Assembly (NCBI GenBank): GCA_034432445.1
Contig: DAOUBX010000025.1
Coordinates: 6,955-70,954 of the forward strand
Origin: JANWYQ01 sp034432445
GTDB taxonomy: Bacteria > Chloroflexota > Anaerolineae > JAAEKA01
Length of the DNA: 64,000 nt
Direction of reading: 5' to 3'
Shown here: in pieces, positions 26,456 through 36,113 of the stretch
Layout: every line of letters starts with the position of its first letter
Numbering within the stretch: the first letter of the stretch is position 1
Translations under genes and position numbers: made by a program
The notes under the pieces: model-generated
Database searches by the model: none
Told to the model about the DNA's origin: nothing
The model's input: the letters and a program-made list of their open reading frames with translations, nothing else

Positions 26456-26752
26456 CTAGACAACCTGGAGCACGAAGTTAAGCACGATCAGCAGGACTAG
26501 CAGCGTAGCCGCCAGAATGAATGTGCGCCGCAGGTCCTTGAAGACATAGCCGTACTCCGCCTCCCAATCCACTGCTGTCGCCTTGACAACTGGAGCGGCC
26601 TGGCGGGAAGCGCTCGGCGCAGATGCCTTTGGTTTGTTTGCCGGTTTCGGAGCGCTGCTGTTTGCCGCAGGCGTGGCAGACGGCGGCGTATCCTTCAACT
26701 GCGCATACGTGCGGGGACTTTCTGAACGTGGTTTGCGCACTTTTTTGGCCAT
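26456..26752 (-). CDS. Small single-pass membrane protein
   Basis: A 98-residue protein starting at ATG 26752 (AKKVRKPRSESPRTYAQLKD). The first 60 residues are basic, Pro/Ala/Ser-rich and probably disordered. A conserved-looking VDWEAEYGYVFKDLRRTFIL segment leads into a C-terminal membrane helix (LAATLLVLLIVLNFVLQVV). The orientation is probably C-tail-anchored with the N-terminus in the cytoplasm. It has its own strong promoter and terminator, so it is monocistronic. No family function is known to me. Confidence 0.75.
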   Translation of the reverse strand: MAKKVRKPRSESPRTYAQLKDTPPSATPAANSSAPKPANKPKASAPSASRQAAPVVKATAVDWEAEYGYVFKDLRRTFILAATLLVLLIVLNFVLQVV

Positions 26753-26791
26753 GAGGGCTAGCTTTCCTTTCGCGGTCCGATCTTGTGCGGC

Positions 26792-26820
26792 ATTATACTC
26801 CACGGCCACGGCGCGGTCAA
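26792..26820 (-). promoter_or_regulatory. Predicted promoter of the small membrane-protein gene
   Basis: On the minus strand, TTGACC (26815-26820) and TATAAT (26792-26797) are 17 nt apart. The -35 box overlaps the end of murJ. Confidence 0.7.
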
Positions 26821-28436
26821 CTACGCCAGCCTTGGCGGTTGCGACGCAGCCGGCCGAACACCTTGCCCAGCAGCAGACCGGCCTCCTCCATACCAAGCCG
26901 CGTGACCACAACGCCATACACGACTGCGCCCAGAGGGGCAGCCACAGCGACCAGCAGCAAGTTGCTCTCAAAACCAGAAGGCAACGTCCTCTGCGCCGCC
27001 ACCACCAAGGGCGCCAGCACCGCAGCCATCACTCCGGCCGCCGCCACGGTTTTGCCCAACGTTGCGCCCGTGCGCAGGCCGGACAGATCGCCCAGCCGCC
27101 GCCGCAATAGCCACCACATGATGAGCACATGGCCGGTGTGCTTGGCCGAGTCGGCAGCCACCAGGCCAAGGTAGCCGAACGGCTCGAGCAAGAGCAGGGC
27201 GAACACAAGATAGATGAACACCGAAGCCACGCCGACCAGCGCCGGTGTCAATGTATCGTTGCGGGCGTAGAAGGTGTAGTTCAGCAGCCAGTCCACCGAG
27301 GCCGACACCAGGCCCAGCAGATAGATGTTGAGCGCCCGCACCACGGCGGTTGTGTCGGCCGGCATGAACTCGCCGCGCTGGAAGATCAACTGCACGATGG
27401 GCGTGCCGAGCACCCAGAGGCCCACCGTGGCCGGCACGATCAGCATCAGCACGGTGCGCAACCCGCGCCCAAGCACCTGGCGGAAGGCTGCCTCATCGCC
27501 GGCCGCGAAGAACTGCGCCAGAGAGGGGAGGGCGGCCAGGCTAATGGCTACGGCGATCAGGCCATGCGGCAACTGAATCAGGGTCGTGGCGTCGCGCATC
27601 CACGCCAGGCTCTGCTCGCCTGTGCCAGAGGCCAACCGCCTATCGATGATGACTTGCACCTGGCTGACCAGCAGTCCCGCTAGAATGGGCAGATAGAGCC
27701 GCCAAATGCGCGGCAGCGCCGGGTGGCGCAGACGGAACTGCAAACGCACGCCGGAGCGCCGCAGATCTGGCGCTTGCAAGAGAAGCTGGAACAGGCTGCC
27801 CAGCAGCACGCCCAGCGCCAGCGCATAGATGCTGAGTCGCGCCTCCAGCGTCAAGGCGGCCAAGATGATGCCTAGGTTATAGATGGCAGCAGCGAAGGCC
27901 GGGAAGGTGAAGCGCTTCAACGCGTACAGGGTGGCCATCATAGCGCCCGACACAGCCAAGAACCACACGGCCGGCGTCATGATGCGCAGGAGCAAGGTGG
28001 TGGTAGCCAGCAGATGCGGTGGCAGCCCGCCGGCCAAAAGCCGCGCCAGCGGACCGGCAAACACCTCCACCAACAACACCAGGCCGGCCACCAACACGCC
28101 CAGCACCGTCATCACTGCGCCGGCCGCCTGCCCCAGCTCGCGGCGGCGCTCTGGACGCGCGTAGTCGCTCAGCACAGGAACCAGCGCCGCGCTGAGCATT
28201 CCCCCGACCAGCAGGTCGTAGATCATCGTCGGGATCGTGCTGGCCGCCTGAAATGCGCTGACCAGCCCGCTGGCGCCGAAGAAAAAGGCAATGACCGTCT
28301 CCCGCACCAGCCCCAGCAGGCGGCTGGCGATGTTGCCAACCGCGATGATGCTGGCGGAGCGCGCCAGAGAGGGAGCCACGGTCGGCGCCACGACCGCGTT
28401 GACGTCCGGCAAGTCCGGACCGAGGTTTTGAGCCAT
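26817..28436 (-). CDS. murJ: Lipid II flippase MurJ (MviN family)
   Basis: A 539-residue MOP-superfamily transporter with about 14 membrane segments. It moves undecaprenyl-linked peptidoglycan precursor, or in some bacteria other lipid-linked glycans, across the membrane. Family marks are the N-terminal ASRLLGLVRETVIAFFFGAS with the conserved Arg residues and the later QLPHGLIAVAISLAALPSLAQ region. The start is ATG at 28436, 10 nt after the rfaE2 stop; a longer frame to 28613 lies within that gene. It is the last gene of the hldA-rfaE2-murJ operon. Confidence 0.92.
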   Translation of the reverse strand: MAQNLGPDLPDVNAVVAPTVAPSLARSASIIAVGNIASRLLGLVRETVIAFFFGASGLVSAFQAASTIPTMIYDLLVGGMLSAALVPVLSDYARPERRRELGQAAGAVMTVLGVLVAGLVLLVEVFAGPLARLLAGGLPPHLLATTTLLLRIMTPAVWFLAVSGAMMATLYALKRFTFPAFAAAIYNLGIILAALTLEARLSIYALALGVLLGSLFQLLLQAPDLRRSGVRLQFRLRHPALPRIWRLYLPILAGLLVSQVQVIIDRRLASGTGEQSLAWMRDATTLIQLPHGLIAVAISLAALPSLAQFFAAGDEAAFRQVLGRGLRTVLMLIVPATVGLWVLGTPIVQLIFQRGEFMPADTTAVVRALNIYLLGLVSASVDWLLNYTFYARNDTLTPALVGVASVFIYLVFALLLLEPFGYLGLVAADSAKHTGHVLIMWWLLRRRLGDLSGLRTGATLGKTVAAAGVMAAVLAPLVVAAQRTLPSGFESNLLLVAVAAPLGAVVYGVVVTRLGMEEAGLLLGKVFGRLRRNRQGWRS

Positions 28437-28446
28437 GAACCCGAGT

Positions 28447-28974
28447 CTACAAACGCATGATCTGCCGCAAGAGCGCGGTCGTGGAGCGGCCGGGCAAGTA
28501 AGGTAGGTAGACCACGTGGCCGCCATACGCCTCCACCACGGCGGCCTCAGGTGGTGTCTTGTGTTCGGCGGCGGCGTCCCAACCGGTCGGTCCCCAGTCG
28601 CCGCCTTTGACATAGATGGTCGGGCGAATGGCGGCCATCAGACGCTCAGCGGTCAGCTCGTTAAAGATCACGACGACATCGACGGCGCGCAGGGCCGCCA
28701 GGATGGCCGCACGGTCGGCCTCCGGCACGACCGGCCGACCGGCGCCCTTGAGCTGACGCACCGACTCATCACCGTTCAGCCCAACGAAGAGCGCATCACC
28801 CAGGTTCCGCGCCCGGCTTAGGTAGTCCACATGGCCGCGGTGGAGCAGGTCGAAGCAGCCGTTGGTAGCAACCACGATCTGTCCCTGTGCATGCAGGTTT
28901 GCAGCCAAGGTTGCGGCCTCGGACAGCGACAGGATCAGCCCGGGATGAGGCGGGTCGGGAAGATGCACGGTCAT
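28447..28974 (-). CDS. rfaE2: Heptose 1-phosphate adenylyltransferase (RfaE domain II/HldC)
   Basis: A 175-residue cytidylyltransferase-fold enzyme that joins ATP and D-glycero-beta-D-manno-heptose 1-phosphate to form ADP-heptose. It has the ATNGCFDLLHRGHVDYL motif with the HxGH nucleotide-binding signature, the VGLNGDESV segment and a late YVKGGDWG motif. It is the stand-alone version of the C-terminal half of HldE. Its ATG start overlaps the stop of the heptose kinase gene by 4 nt, so the two halves of the bifunctional HldE are encoded as coupled separate genes. Confidence 0.9.
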   Translation of the reverse strand: MTVHLPDPPHPGLILSLSEAATLAANLHAQGQIVVATNGCFDLLHRGHVDYLSRARNLGDALFVGLNGDESVRQLKGAGRPVVPEADRAAILAALRAVDVVVIFNELTAERLMAAIRPTIYVKGGDWGPTGWDAAAEHKTPPEAAVVEAYGGHVVYLPYLPGRSTTALLRQIMRL

Positions 28975-29984
28975 CCGCCGTTCTCCTCCACCATCAGCGC
29001 GCCGGCCAGCTCCTCTGGCGTCACCACCGCGTTACCCAGGCGGCGCACGACCAGTCCTGCGGCGGCATTGGCTAAGTGCGCAGCCGTCGCCAAGGACAAG
29101 CCGGCAGTCAACGCCAGCGTGAGCACGGCCACCGTGGTGTCCCCGGCGCCCACCACGTCGTACAAGCTGCTGACGCGCACGGCAGGACTGTGGATCACCG
29201 CCTGGCCGCGGCGCTGGCCAGACATGCCGTCGGCCCCGCGCGTGATCACCAGGTGTTCGAAGCCAAAGCGCGCTGTCAACCGGCTCAGGGCGCGCTCGAA
29301 GTCCGCGTCATGCTGCAAGGGCTGCCCCACTTCCCCTTCTGCTTCGGCCCGATTGCACTTGACCAGGTCGAAGCCGGCAAAGCGGGCCAGGTCGGCCTGT
29401 GCGTCCACGACGGCCAGCGCGCCGTGCTGCCGAGCCAGTTGGCGTACCCGATCGGCCACGGCCGGCGTCGCCACACCGCACTGGTAATGCGAGACGATGA
29501 TGGCTTGGCAGCCTGTGGCCAGGCTCTCCAGGCGTTCGAGCAGGGCCGATTCAACGGCTTGGCCGAGCGGGGCGCGGCTAAGCCGGTCCAGCCGGGCGAG
29601 GTGCTGCGGCACCCGCAAGACGCTTTCGGCTACCAGGCGCGTCTTAGTCGTCGTGGGGCGCGTGCAGTCTACCAGCACGCCCGCAGGATCAATGCCGGCC
29701 GCCTGCAGCGCTGCCAGCAGCCGCCGACCGGCCTCGTCGTCGCCGATCACCCCGGCCACAACAGCCTGGCTGCCCAATGCAGCCACGTTGTGGGCCGGGT
29801 TGCAAGCGCCGCCCAGCACGCTGAAGCTATGCGTTTGCTCCAGGACGGGCACCGGCGCTTCGCGGCTGAGGCGCACGGCGCGCCCCACCAGGTACTCATC
29901 CAGCATCAGATCGCCTACGACCAGGACGCGATGTTGGGCGAGCCGCGCGACCAGGTCCGAGACGCCGGGACGAGGTGAGGTCAT
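28971..29984 (-). CDS. rfaE1: D-glycero-beta-D-manno-heptose-7-phosphate kinase (RfaE domain I/HldA)
   Basis: A 337-residue PfkB-family sugar kinase. It contains VVGDLMLDEYLVGRAVRLS, typical of the RfaE kinase, then EAPVPVLE, GGACNPAHNVAALG and the C-terminal GAGDTTVAVLTLAL motif with the catalytic Asp and anion hole. The expected reaction is phosphorylation of heptose-7-P at C1 to give the 1-beta,7-bisphosphate, the substrate of GmhB. It is the first gene of the operon with rfaE2 and murJ. Confidence 0.9.
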   Translation of the reverse strand: MTSPRPGVSDLVARLAQHRVLVVGDLMLDEYLVGRAVRLSREAPVPVLEQTHSFSVLGGACNPAHNVAALGSQAVVAGVIGDDEAGRRLLAALQAAGIDPAGVLVDCTRPTTTKTRLVAESVLRVPQHLARLDRLSRAPLGQAVESALLERLESLATGCQAIIVSHYQCGVATPAVADRVRQLARQHGALAVVDAQADLARFAGFDLVKCNRAEAEGEVGQPLQHDADFERALSRLTARFGFEHLVITRGADGMSGQRRGQAVIHSPAVRVSSLYDVVGAGDTTVAVLTLALTAGLSLATAAHLANAAAGLVVRRLGNAVVTPEELAGALMVEENGG

Positions 29985-30049
29985 ACGTCTTCTACGATAC
30001 CCAATGCGGTGAAGTCAGGGCTGAAGGCGTGAGAGACATCAGCCCAAGC

Positions 30050-31306
30050 TCAGGGCACGAAGCGTTCGATGACCATGCTGGCATTTTGGCCGCCAAAGCC
30101 AAACGCGTTGCACATCGCCACGTCAACCACGCGCGCCTCGGCTACGTTGGGCACGTAGTTGAGGTCGCACTCTGGATCGCGCTCGAAGTAGTTGATGGTC
30201 GGCGGTACCATGTTGTTCTGGATAGCGCCAACCAGGGTTGCCGCCGAGATGGCGCCAGCGGCGCCCATCATATGTCCCACCATCGACTTGATAGAGCTCA
30301 CGCGCGTGTCATACGCCGCCTCGCCCAGCGCCCGCTTGATGGCGGCGGTCTCGGAGGGATCGTTCAACGCGGTGGCCGTGCCGTGAGCGCAGATGTAGTC
30401 AACGTCGGCCCCCTCAACGCCTGCCTCCTTCATCGCCAAGCGCATGGCTTTGGCGGCGCCGACTCCGCCAGGGTCAGGAGCTGCCAGGTTATAGGCGTCG
30501 GCTGTCAGGGCGTAGCCGGTGATCTCCGCCAGGATGCGCGCGCCGCGCGCCTGCGCGTGTTCAAGGGTCTCCAGCACCATGATCGTGGCGCCCTCGCCCA
30601 TCAGCAAGCCATCGCGCGTCTTGCAGAAAGGACGGCAGGCAGTTGCGGGATCGTCGTTGCGCGTCGACAGGGCGCCCAGCCGACTAAAAGCGGCCATCAA
30701 CAACGGTGTCTGGAAAGAGTCGCTGCCGCCGGCGATCATCACATCCACCTCGCCGCGCTGCAAACGCCGCATGGCCTCGCCGATCGACGCAATACCGGTG
30801 GCGCAGGCCGTCACCTGGGAGTTGACCGGCCCCGTGATGCCCAGCTGAATGGACACATAACAAGGCGTTGTGCTGATCAACACGGAAGGCCCCAGGGCCG
30901 GTCGGATGCGCTTGGGGCCGCCCTCGGCCAGCAGCAACACCTGGCCTTCCATGATGTCCAAGGCACCAAAGGCGCTACCGATGTCGATACCGACGCGGTC
31001 GCGGTCCTCGCGGTCGAGATCAAGGCCCGCATCAGCCACGGCCTCGACGCTTGCAGCCCAAGCAAACTGGGTGACGTTGGCCAGGCGTTTGGCCTCCTTG
31101 GCGTCCATCACTTTGGTAGGATCGAAGTCCTGTACAGAAGCGGCAAAACGCGTTGGGTAATCGGTTGTATCGAAGCGTGTTATGGGTCGGGCGGCTGACG
31201 TACCGGCCACCAGCCCTCGCCAGGTTTCGGGCCAGTTGTTGGCCAAGGGGGTCACGGCGCCGATACCCGTGATCACCACACGTGGTTGTGCACCATTATG
31301 ATGCAT
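30050..31306 (-). CDS. fabF: 3-oxoacyl-ACP synthase II
   Basis: A 418-residue elongating condensing enzyme of type II fatty acid synthesis. The catalytic Cys lies in TACATGIASIGEA (about residue 168), and the two His in CAHGTATALND and GHMMGAAGA complete the triad. The start is ATG at 31306, with GGAGG 8 nt upstream; a longer frame to 31405 lacks support. No acpP, fabD or fabG genes are adjacent, so it is outside the usual fab cluster. It follows mnmA after 153 nt on the same strand. Confidence 0.95.
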   Translation of the reverse strand: MHHNGAQPRVVITGIGAVTPLANNWPETWRGLVAGTSAARPITRFDTTDYPTRFAASVQDFDPTKVMDAKEAKRLANVTQFAWAASVEAVADAGLDLDREDRDRVGIDIGSAFGALDIMEGQVLLLAEGGPKRIRPALGPSVLISTTPCYVSIQLGITGPVNSQVTACATGIASIGEAMRRLQRGEVDVMIAGGSDSFQTPLLMAAFSRLGALSTRNDDPATACRPFCKTRDGLLMGEGATIMVLETLEHAQARGARILAEITGYALTADAYNLAAPDPGGVGAAKAMRLAMKEAGVEGADVDYICAHGTATALNDPSETAAIKRALGEAAYDTRVSSIKSMVGHMMGAAGAISAATLVGAIQNNMVPPTINYFERDPECDLNYVPNVAEARVVDVAMCNAFGFGGQNASMVIERFVP

Positions 31307-31459
31307 AGGAAAGTCCTCCGCAAGGCGCCTATCCAATGGGATTGAGGCAGACGGGAAATCGAGAGCAGCAAGCATGCTATCGCCTGCTGCCAGCTTGTTA
31401 AACACAGCACTTACGCTTTAGATACGCCGAGAACGGCGAATTGGGCACAACAAAGCGGC

Positions 31460-32608
31460 TTACTCGATCAGCCCCCCACCCAGGCATACCTCGCCGTCAT
31501 AGAAGACCGCCCCCTGGCCCGGGGTGATATCGCGCAGGGGATGTTCGAAGACAACGTGCACACGGTCCTCCGCCAGCGGCGTCACAGTCGCCGCCGCCGG
31601 ACGCGCCTTATAGCGGATTTTGACCTGAGCTGCAACCGGTCTGGCCGGCGCCCGGCCGGCGATCCAGTTCACCTGCCGAGCCGTCAACGCGCTGCGGCCT
31701 AGCTCGTGCGCTGCGCCCACAACGACTGCGTTCTGAGCCGGCTCCAGGCGCAGCACGTAGAGCGGCTCGCCGGCCGCTATGCCCAGCCCCTTGCGCTGAC
31801 CGACCGTGTAGAAGGGCAAGCCACTGTGCTGTCCCAGCACTTTGCCACTGCTGTCGACAATCGGCCCAGGTCGGATAGCATCCGGCGGCGCCCAGTCGCG
31901 CAGGAAACGCCGATAGTCGCCGTCGGCCAGAAAGCATAGGTCCTGGCTATCGCGGCGGCTGGCCACCGGCAGGCCGCGCACGGCTGCCATTTGGCGCACC
32001 TGCGCCTTGGTAAACTCCCCCACGGGAAACAAGACGTGCGCCAGATGCTCCTGCGTCAACACGTGCAGCACGTAGCTCTGATCCTTGTCGGGGTCAAGAC
32101 CGGTGAGCAAAAGATAACGTTCGGCAACCGGAGAATCGTGAGCGATGAACGACGTTCCCTGCTCCGGCTGCGCGTCGGCCGCCGGCAGACGATCGTTCGA
32201 CACATGCCGGACGCGCGCATAGTGGCCGGTGGCCAGATAGTCTGCGCCCAGGCTCATGGCGTAACGGTAAAGATAATCGAAACGGATGTGACGGTTGCAC
32301 TGGATGCAGGGGTTAGGCGTCTCGCCCGCCAGATAGCCGGCAACCGTGAAGTCTACCACGCGCTGCTTGAACGGCTGCTCGACGTTGATTAGATAGAAGG
32401 GAATGTCTAGCAAGTCGGCCACGCGCCGCGCGTCGTTAACCGCCTCCAGCGAGCAGCACTTGTTGTTGCTGCCTTCGCCGGCCGACAGCTCGGCCCACAA
32501 GCGCATCATCACGCCGGTGACCGCATACCCCTGTTCCTTGAGCAGTGCAGCAGCCAGCGAGCTGTCTACACCGCCACTCATGGCAACCACAACCTTGGGC
32601 TGAGACAT
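31460..32608 (-). CDS. mnmA: tRNA-specific 2-thiouridylase MnmA
   Basis: A 382-residue enzyme that thiolates U34 of tRNA-Lys, -Glu and -Gln. The PP-loop is SGGVDSSLAAALL near residue 10. The two catalytic cysteines lie in NPCIQCNRHIRF and SQDLCFLADGDYRRF, and the HYARV and VGQRKGLGI motifs are present. The start is ATG at 32608, one base after the stop of the cysteine desulfurase gene, which supplies the persulfide sulfur; the coupling fits their joint role. Confidence 0.97.
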   Translation of the reverse strand: MSQPKVVVAMSGGVDSSLAAALLKEQGYAVTGVMMRLWAELSAGEGSNNKCCSLEAVNDARRVADLLDIPFYLINVEQPFKQRVVDFTVAGYLAGETPNPCIQCNRHIRFDYLYRYAMSLGADYLATGHYARVRHVSNDRLPAADAQPEQGTSFIAHDSPVAERYLLLTGLDPDKDQSYVLHVLTQEHLAHVLFPVGEFTKAQVRQMAAVRGLPVASRRDSQDLCFLADGDYRRFLRDWAPPDAIRPGPIVDSSGKVLGQHSGLPFYTVGQRKGLGIAAGEPLYVLRLEPAQNAVVVGAAHELGRSALTARQVNWIAGRAPARPVAAQVKIRYKARPAAATVTPLAEDRVHVVFEHPLRDITPGQGAVFYDGEVCLGGGLIE

Positions 32609-32609
32609 G

Positions 32610-33788
32610 TTAAAAGGTACTCTTCGCAAACGGCGACATCTCGCGCAGCCGCGCGACCAGAGGTGGCAAGACTTCGAGCACGCGGTCAACGTGTGCGTCG
32701 GTGTTGCTGTGGCCCAGGCTGAGGCGCAGATGGCCGACAGCGTCGATGCGCGGCACCCCCATGGCCGTGAGCACGTGGCTTGGTTCTTGCGCGCCGCTGG
32801 TACAGGCGGAGCCGCTGCTGGCGCAAATGCCGGCCATGTCCAAGCCGATCAGCATGCCCTCCGCCTCCACCCCGCGCACGATGAAGCTGGCGTGGTTGGC
32901 CAGCCGCTCCGAAGGATGGCCGGTCAGGTAGACGTCAGGGATCGCCGCTAACACGCCAGCGATCAGCCGGTCGCGCAGCCGCGCCAGTCGCTGGCCTTCG
33001 TTGCGCCGGTCGACCTGCGACAGCTCCAGCGCCTTGGCCAGGCCCACGATGTAGGGCACGTTCTCGGTGCCGGCGCGCTTCTTGCCCTCCTGTCCGCCAC
33101 CTGTGATCTGGGCCAGCAGCGGCACGCCACGGCGCACGTAGAGCAGACCGATGCCCTTGGGGCCGTAGAACTTATGTCCACCGAGCGACATCAGGTCAAC
33201 GCCCAGGTCGTCCACATTGAGGGAAAGCGTCGGCGAAGCCTGTACGGCGTCGCTGTGGAAAGGGACACCCCGGCTGCGGCAGATCGCGCTCAACTCCGCC
33301 AGGGGTTGGACGGTGCCCACCTCGTTGTTGGCTGCCATGATGCTCACGATCACCGTGTCAGAACGGATGGCCGCGGCCAGGTCAGCCGGGTTGACGCGCC
33401 CCGTGGCGTCCACCGGCAACTCAGTGAGCTCGAAGCCGAAATAGTCGCGCAAGTGATGGGCGGTTTCGAGGATGCCCTTGTGCTCGACGGCGCTGACGAT
33501 GATGTGGCGACCCTTGCCGCGCTGTCGCTGCGCCAGAGCCACTCCGCGCAGAGCTAAGTTGTCGGACTCGGTGCCACCGCTGGTGACGATGATCTCGTTG
33601 GGACTGCACCCAAGTACATCGGCCATCTGTTGGCGCGCCGCGCGCAGCGCCTTGGCAGTCTCGCGGCCCAGGCGGTGTAGGCTGCTGGGGTTGCCGTAAT
33701 GCTCGCTGAAATAGGGCAACATCGCCTGCAAGACCTCGGCGCGCAGCGGTGTAGTGGCAGCATGATCGAGATAAACAAGGTCGGACAA
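32610..33788 (-). CDS. Cysteine desulfurase (NifS/IscS family)
   Basis: A 392-residue PLP-dependent enzyme that converts cysteine to alanine plus an enzyme-bound persulfide. It begins SDLVYLDHAATTPLRAEVLQ, has the PLP-lysine motif SLGGHKFYGPKGIG and the sulfur-carrying Cys in SSGSACTSG. The start is TTG at 33788, supported by GGAGG 9 nt upstream; the upstream extension to 34157 overlaps the divergent gene and is not conserved. It is cotranscribed with mnmA and most likely serves tRNA thiolation, possibly also Fe-S assembly. Confidence 0.95.
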   Translation of the reverse strand: MSDLVYLDHAATTPLRAEVLQAMLPYFSEHYGNPSSLHRLGRETAKALRAARQQMADVLGCSPNEIIVTSGGTESDNLALRGVALAQRQRGKGRHIIVSAVEHKGILETAHHLRDYFGFELTELPVDATGRVNPADLAAAIRSDTVIVSIMAANNEVGTVQPLAELSAICRSRGVPFHSDAVQASPTLSLNVDDLGVDLMSLGGHKFYGPKGIGLLYVRRGVPLLAQITGGGQEGKKRAGTENVPYIVGLAKALELSQVDRRNEGQRLARLRDRLIAGVLAAIPDVYLTGHPSERLANHASFIVRGVEAEGMLIGLDMAGICASSGSACTSGAQEPSHVLTAMGVPRIDAVGHLRLSLGHSNTDAHVDRVLEVLPPLVARLREMSPFAKSTF

Positions 33789-33821
33789 GGTTTCTTTCCT
33801 CCAGTCGCTACGTCGGCAACC

Positions 33822-33851
33822 AGTATACCACACGGCGCAAGACGTCCACAA
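33822..33851 (-). promoter_or_regulatory. Predicted promoter of the desulfurase-mnmA operon
   Basis: On the minus strand, TTGTGG (33846-33851) and TATACT (33822-33827) are 18 nt apart, with TG at the extended -10 position. Confidence 0.55.
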
Positions 33852-33906
33852 GGACGCTATCTCACACTTTGGCGCAGTGTCCGGGCAGAACCTGCTTGTG
33901 CTGGCT

Positions 33907-33935
33907 TTGCCATCTGCGCCGTTCTGCGGTATCAT
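33907..33935 (+). promoter_or_regulatory. Predicted promoter of the acyl-CoA synthetase operon
   Basis: TTGCCA (33907-33912) and TATCAT (33930-33935) are 17 nt apart. It is divergent from the desulfurase promoter. Confidence 0.5.
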
Positions 33936-33986
33936 CAGGAGGCTGTTCGTAATCGGCCCGCTCACTCCGCCCTCCCGGTTTGCCCT

Positions 33987-36092
33987 ATGACTCCTACACT
34001 CGATCCTTTCTTCCGTCCTCGCTCGGTGGCCGTTGTCGGCGCCAGCGCTGATCCCAGCAAGCTGGGTCATGCGGTGCTGCACAACGTCTTGACGCACGGT
34101 TTTCCCGGTCCGGTTTACCCCATCAACCCCAAAGCGGATAAGATCTTGGGCCAGCAATGCTATCCGAGCGTTGTGGCCGTGCCGGGCAACGGCGAGCCAG
34201 ACCTGGCCGTCATTGTAGTGCCCAGCAAAGCAGTGGCAGCCGTGTTAGAGGAGTGCGGACAGAAGGGTGTGCGCGGCGTCATTGTCATCACCGCCGGTTT
34301 TCGCGAGGTAGGGCCACAGGGCATGGCGATGGAGAAGGAACTGATCGCCATTGCCCAACGCTACGGCATGCGCATGATTGGCCCCAACTGCCTGGGCATC
34401 ATCGACACCTACGTGCCGTTGCAGGCCAGCTTTGCCCTTGGCATGCCTGATCAGGGCAAGATTGCTTTCATGTCGCAGTCAGGCGCGCTGTGCACCAGCA
34501 TCCTCGACATGGCGCTGGCCGACCACATCGGCTTCAGCCGCTTCGTCAGCCTGGGCAACAAAGCCGACCTAAACGAGATCGACTTCCTGGAGGCGTGGGG
34601 CGACGACCCCAACAGCCGCGTGATCACGGCCTATCTGGAGGGCATCACGGACGGCGCCCGCTTCATCGAGGTAGCCCGACGGGTCAGCAAACGCACCCCG
34701 GTCATCGCCATCAAGTCGGGGACAACCCAGGCCGGCAGCCGCGCCGTATCCAGCCACACGGGCACCTTGGCTGGGTCGGAGCGGGCCTACGAGGCAGCGT
34801 TTCTACAAGCTGGCGTGTTGCGCGCCACCTCGGTGCAGGACCTCTTCGACATGGCGGTGGCCTTCGCGCGCCAGCCGTTGCCCGCCACCAGCGCTGTGGC
34901 CGTGGTCACGAACGCCGGTGGACCTGGCATCATGGCCACCGATGCGCTAGAGCGCGCCGGTTTGAGCCTGGCCACCCTGTCGGCAGAGACCCAAGCGACG
35001 CTGCGCGCCGGCTTGCCGGCCGCAGCCAGCGTGCTCAACCCGGTCGACGTGCTCGGTGACGCCATGGCCGACCGCTACGCGCTGGCTATCAACGCCGTGG
35101 CCGATGATCCCAACGTCGGCGCGATCTTGGTCGTGTTGACGCCGCAGATCATGACCCAAATCCGCGAGACGGCCGATGCCGTGACGGCCGTCGCCAGACG
35201 CAGCGGCAAGCCGATCCTCACCGCTTTCATGGGCAAACAGACCATCAGCGAGGGCGAACGCATCCTGACCGAACACGGACTGCCCAACTACCCTGTGCCG
35301 GAGCGTGCCGTCAACGCGCTGGCCGCCATGGTGCGTCAGAGGGAGTGGCAAGAGCGCCCCTTGCCACAGTTCGAGCGTTTCGACGTCGACCGCCAGGCCG
35401 TAGCTGATGTTTTGCGCAGCGTGCGCGCCGACGGCCGGCTGACGATCGGCGACGCCGAGGCGCGTGCGATCCAGGCCGCCTACGGCATCCCCTTTCCCCG
35501 CTCGATCGTGGCCAAGACGGCGGATCAAGCTGCTGCGGCTGCCGAAGAGATCGGCTATCCGGTGGTGATGAAGATCACCTCTCCGGACATCCTCCACAAG
35601 ACCGATATCGGCGGCGTCAGGCTGAACTTGCAGACGGCCGACCAGGTGCGCGACGCCTTCGACTTGATGGTATATCGTGCGCAGCGCTTTCAGCCAACGG
35701 CTGAGATCTGGGGCTGTCTGGTACAACAACAGGTGCGCGGGGGCAAGGAAGTGTTGTTGGGCATGAACCGCGATCCGCAGTTTGGCCCCTTGCTTGTGTT
35801 TGGCCTGGGCGGCATCTATGTCGAGGCCTTGAAGGATGTCACCTTCCGCGTGGCGCCCATCGACCGCCGCCAAGCACGCGAGATGCTCAGCGAGATTCGC
35901 GCCTATTCCCTCCTGAAAGGCGTGCGCGGCGAGCCCCCAAGCGATCTAGACGCCATCGTCGACGTAATTTTGCGCCTTAGTCAACTCGTCACCGACTTCC
36001 CCGAGATCGTCGAGCTCGACATCAACCCGTTGATGGTGTTCGAGCAAGGCAAAGGTGTGCTGGGAATCGATATGCGGTTGGTGCTCAAGTAG
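33987..36092 (+). CDS. Acetate/acyl-CoA ligase (ADP-forming), fused alpha-beta
   Basis: A 701-residue enzyme that interconverts acyl-CoA + ADP + Pi and acid + CoA + ATP, conserving energy during fermentation or assimilating acids. The CoA-binding domain comes first (PRSVAVVGASADPSKLGHAV), followed by the succinyl-CoA-ligase-like domains with the phosphorylated His at about residue 257 (SHTGTLAGSERAYEAAF). The ATP-grasp beta part occupies about residues 480-701 (AAYGIPFPRSIVAKTADQ, YPVVMKITSPDILHKTDIGG). The start is ATG at 33987; there is no good Shine-Dalgarno close to it. It forms an operon with the DRTGG gene 21 nt downstream. Confidence 0.92.
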   Translation: MTPTLDPFFRPRSVAVVGASADPSKLGHAVLHNVLTHGFPGPVYPINPKADKILGQQCYPSVVAVPGNGEPDLAVIVVPSKAVAAVLEECGQKGVRGVIVITAGFREVGPQGMAMEKELIAIAQRYGMRMIGPNCLGIIDTYVPLQASFALGMPDQGKIAFMSQSGALCTSILDMALADHIGFSRFVSLGNKADLNEIDFLEAWGDDPNSRVITAYLEGITDGARFIEVARRVSKRTPVIAIKSGTTQAGSRAVSSHTGTLAGSERAYEAAFLQAGVLRATSVQDLFDMAVAFARQPLPATSAVAVVTNAGGPGIMATDALERAGLSLATLSAETQATLRAGLPAAASVLNPVDVLGDAMADRYALAINAVADDPNVGAILVVLTPQIMTQIRETADAVTAVARRSGKPILTAFMGKQTISEGERILTEHGLPNYPVPERAVNALAAMVRQREWQERPLPQFERFDVDRQAVADVLRSVRADGRLTIGDAEARAIQAAYGIPFPRSIVAKTADQAAAAAEEIGYPVVMKITSPDILHKTDIGGVRLNLQTADQVRDAFDLMVYRAQRFQPTAEIWGCLVQQQVRGGKEVLLGMNRDPQFGPLLVFGLGGIYVEALKDVTFRVAPIDRRQAREMLSEIRAYSLLKGVRGEPPSDLDAIVDVILRLSQLVTDFPEIVELDINPLMVFEQGKGVLGIDMRLVLK

Positions 36093-36113
36093 CAGTTCTT
36101 GAGGAGTTAGCTC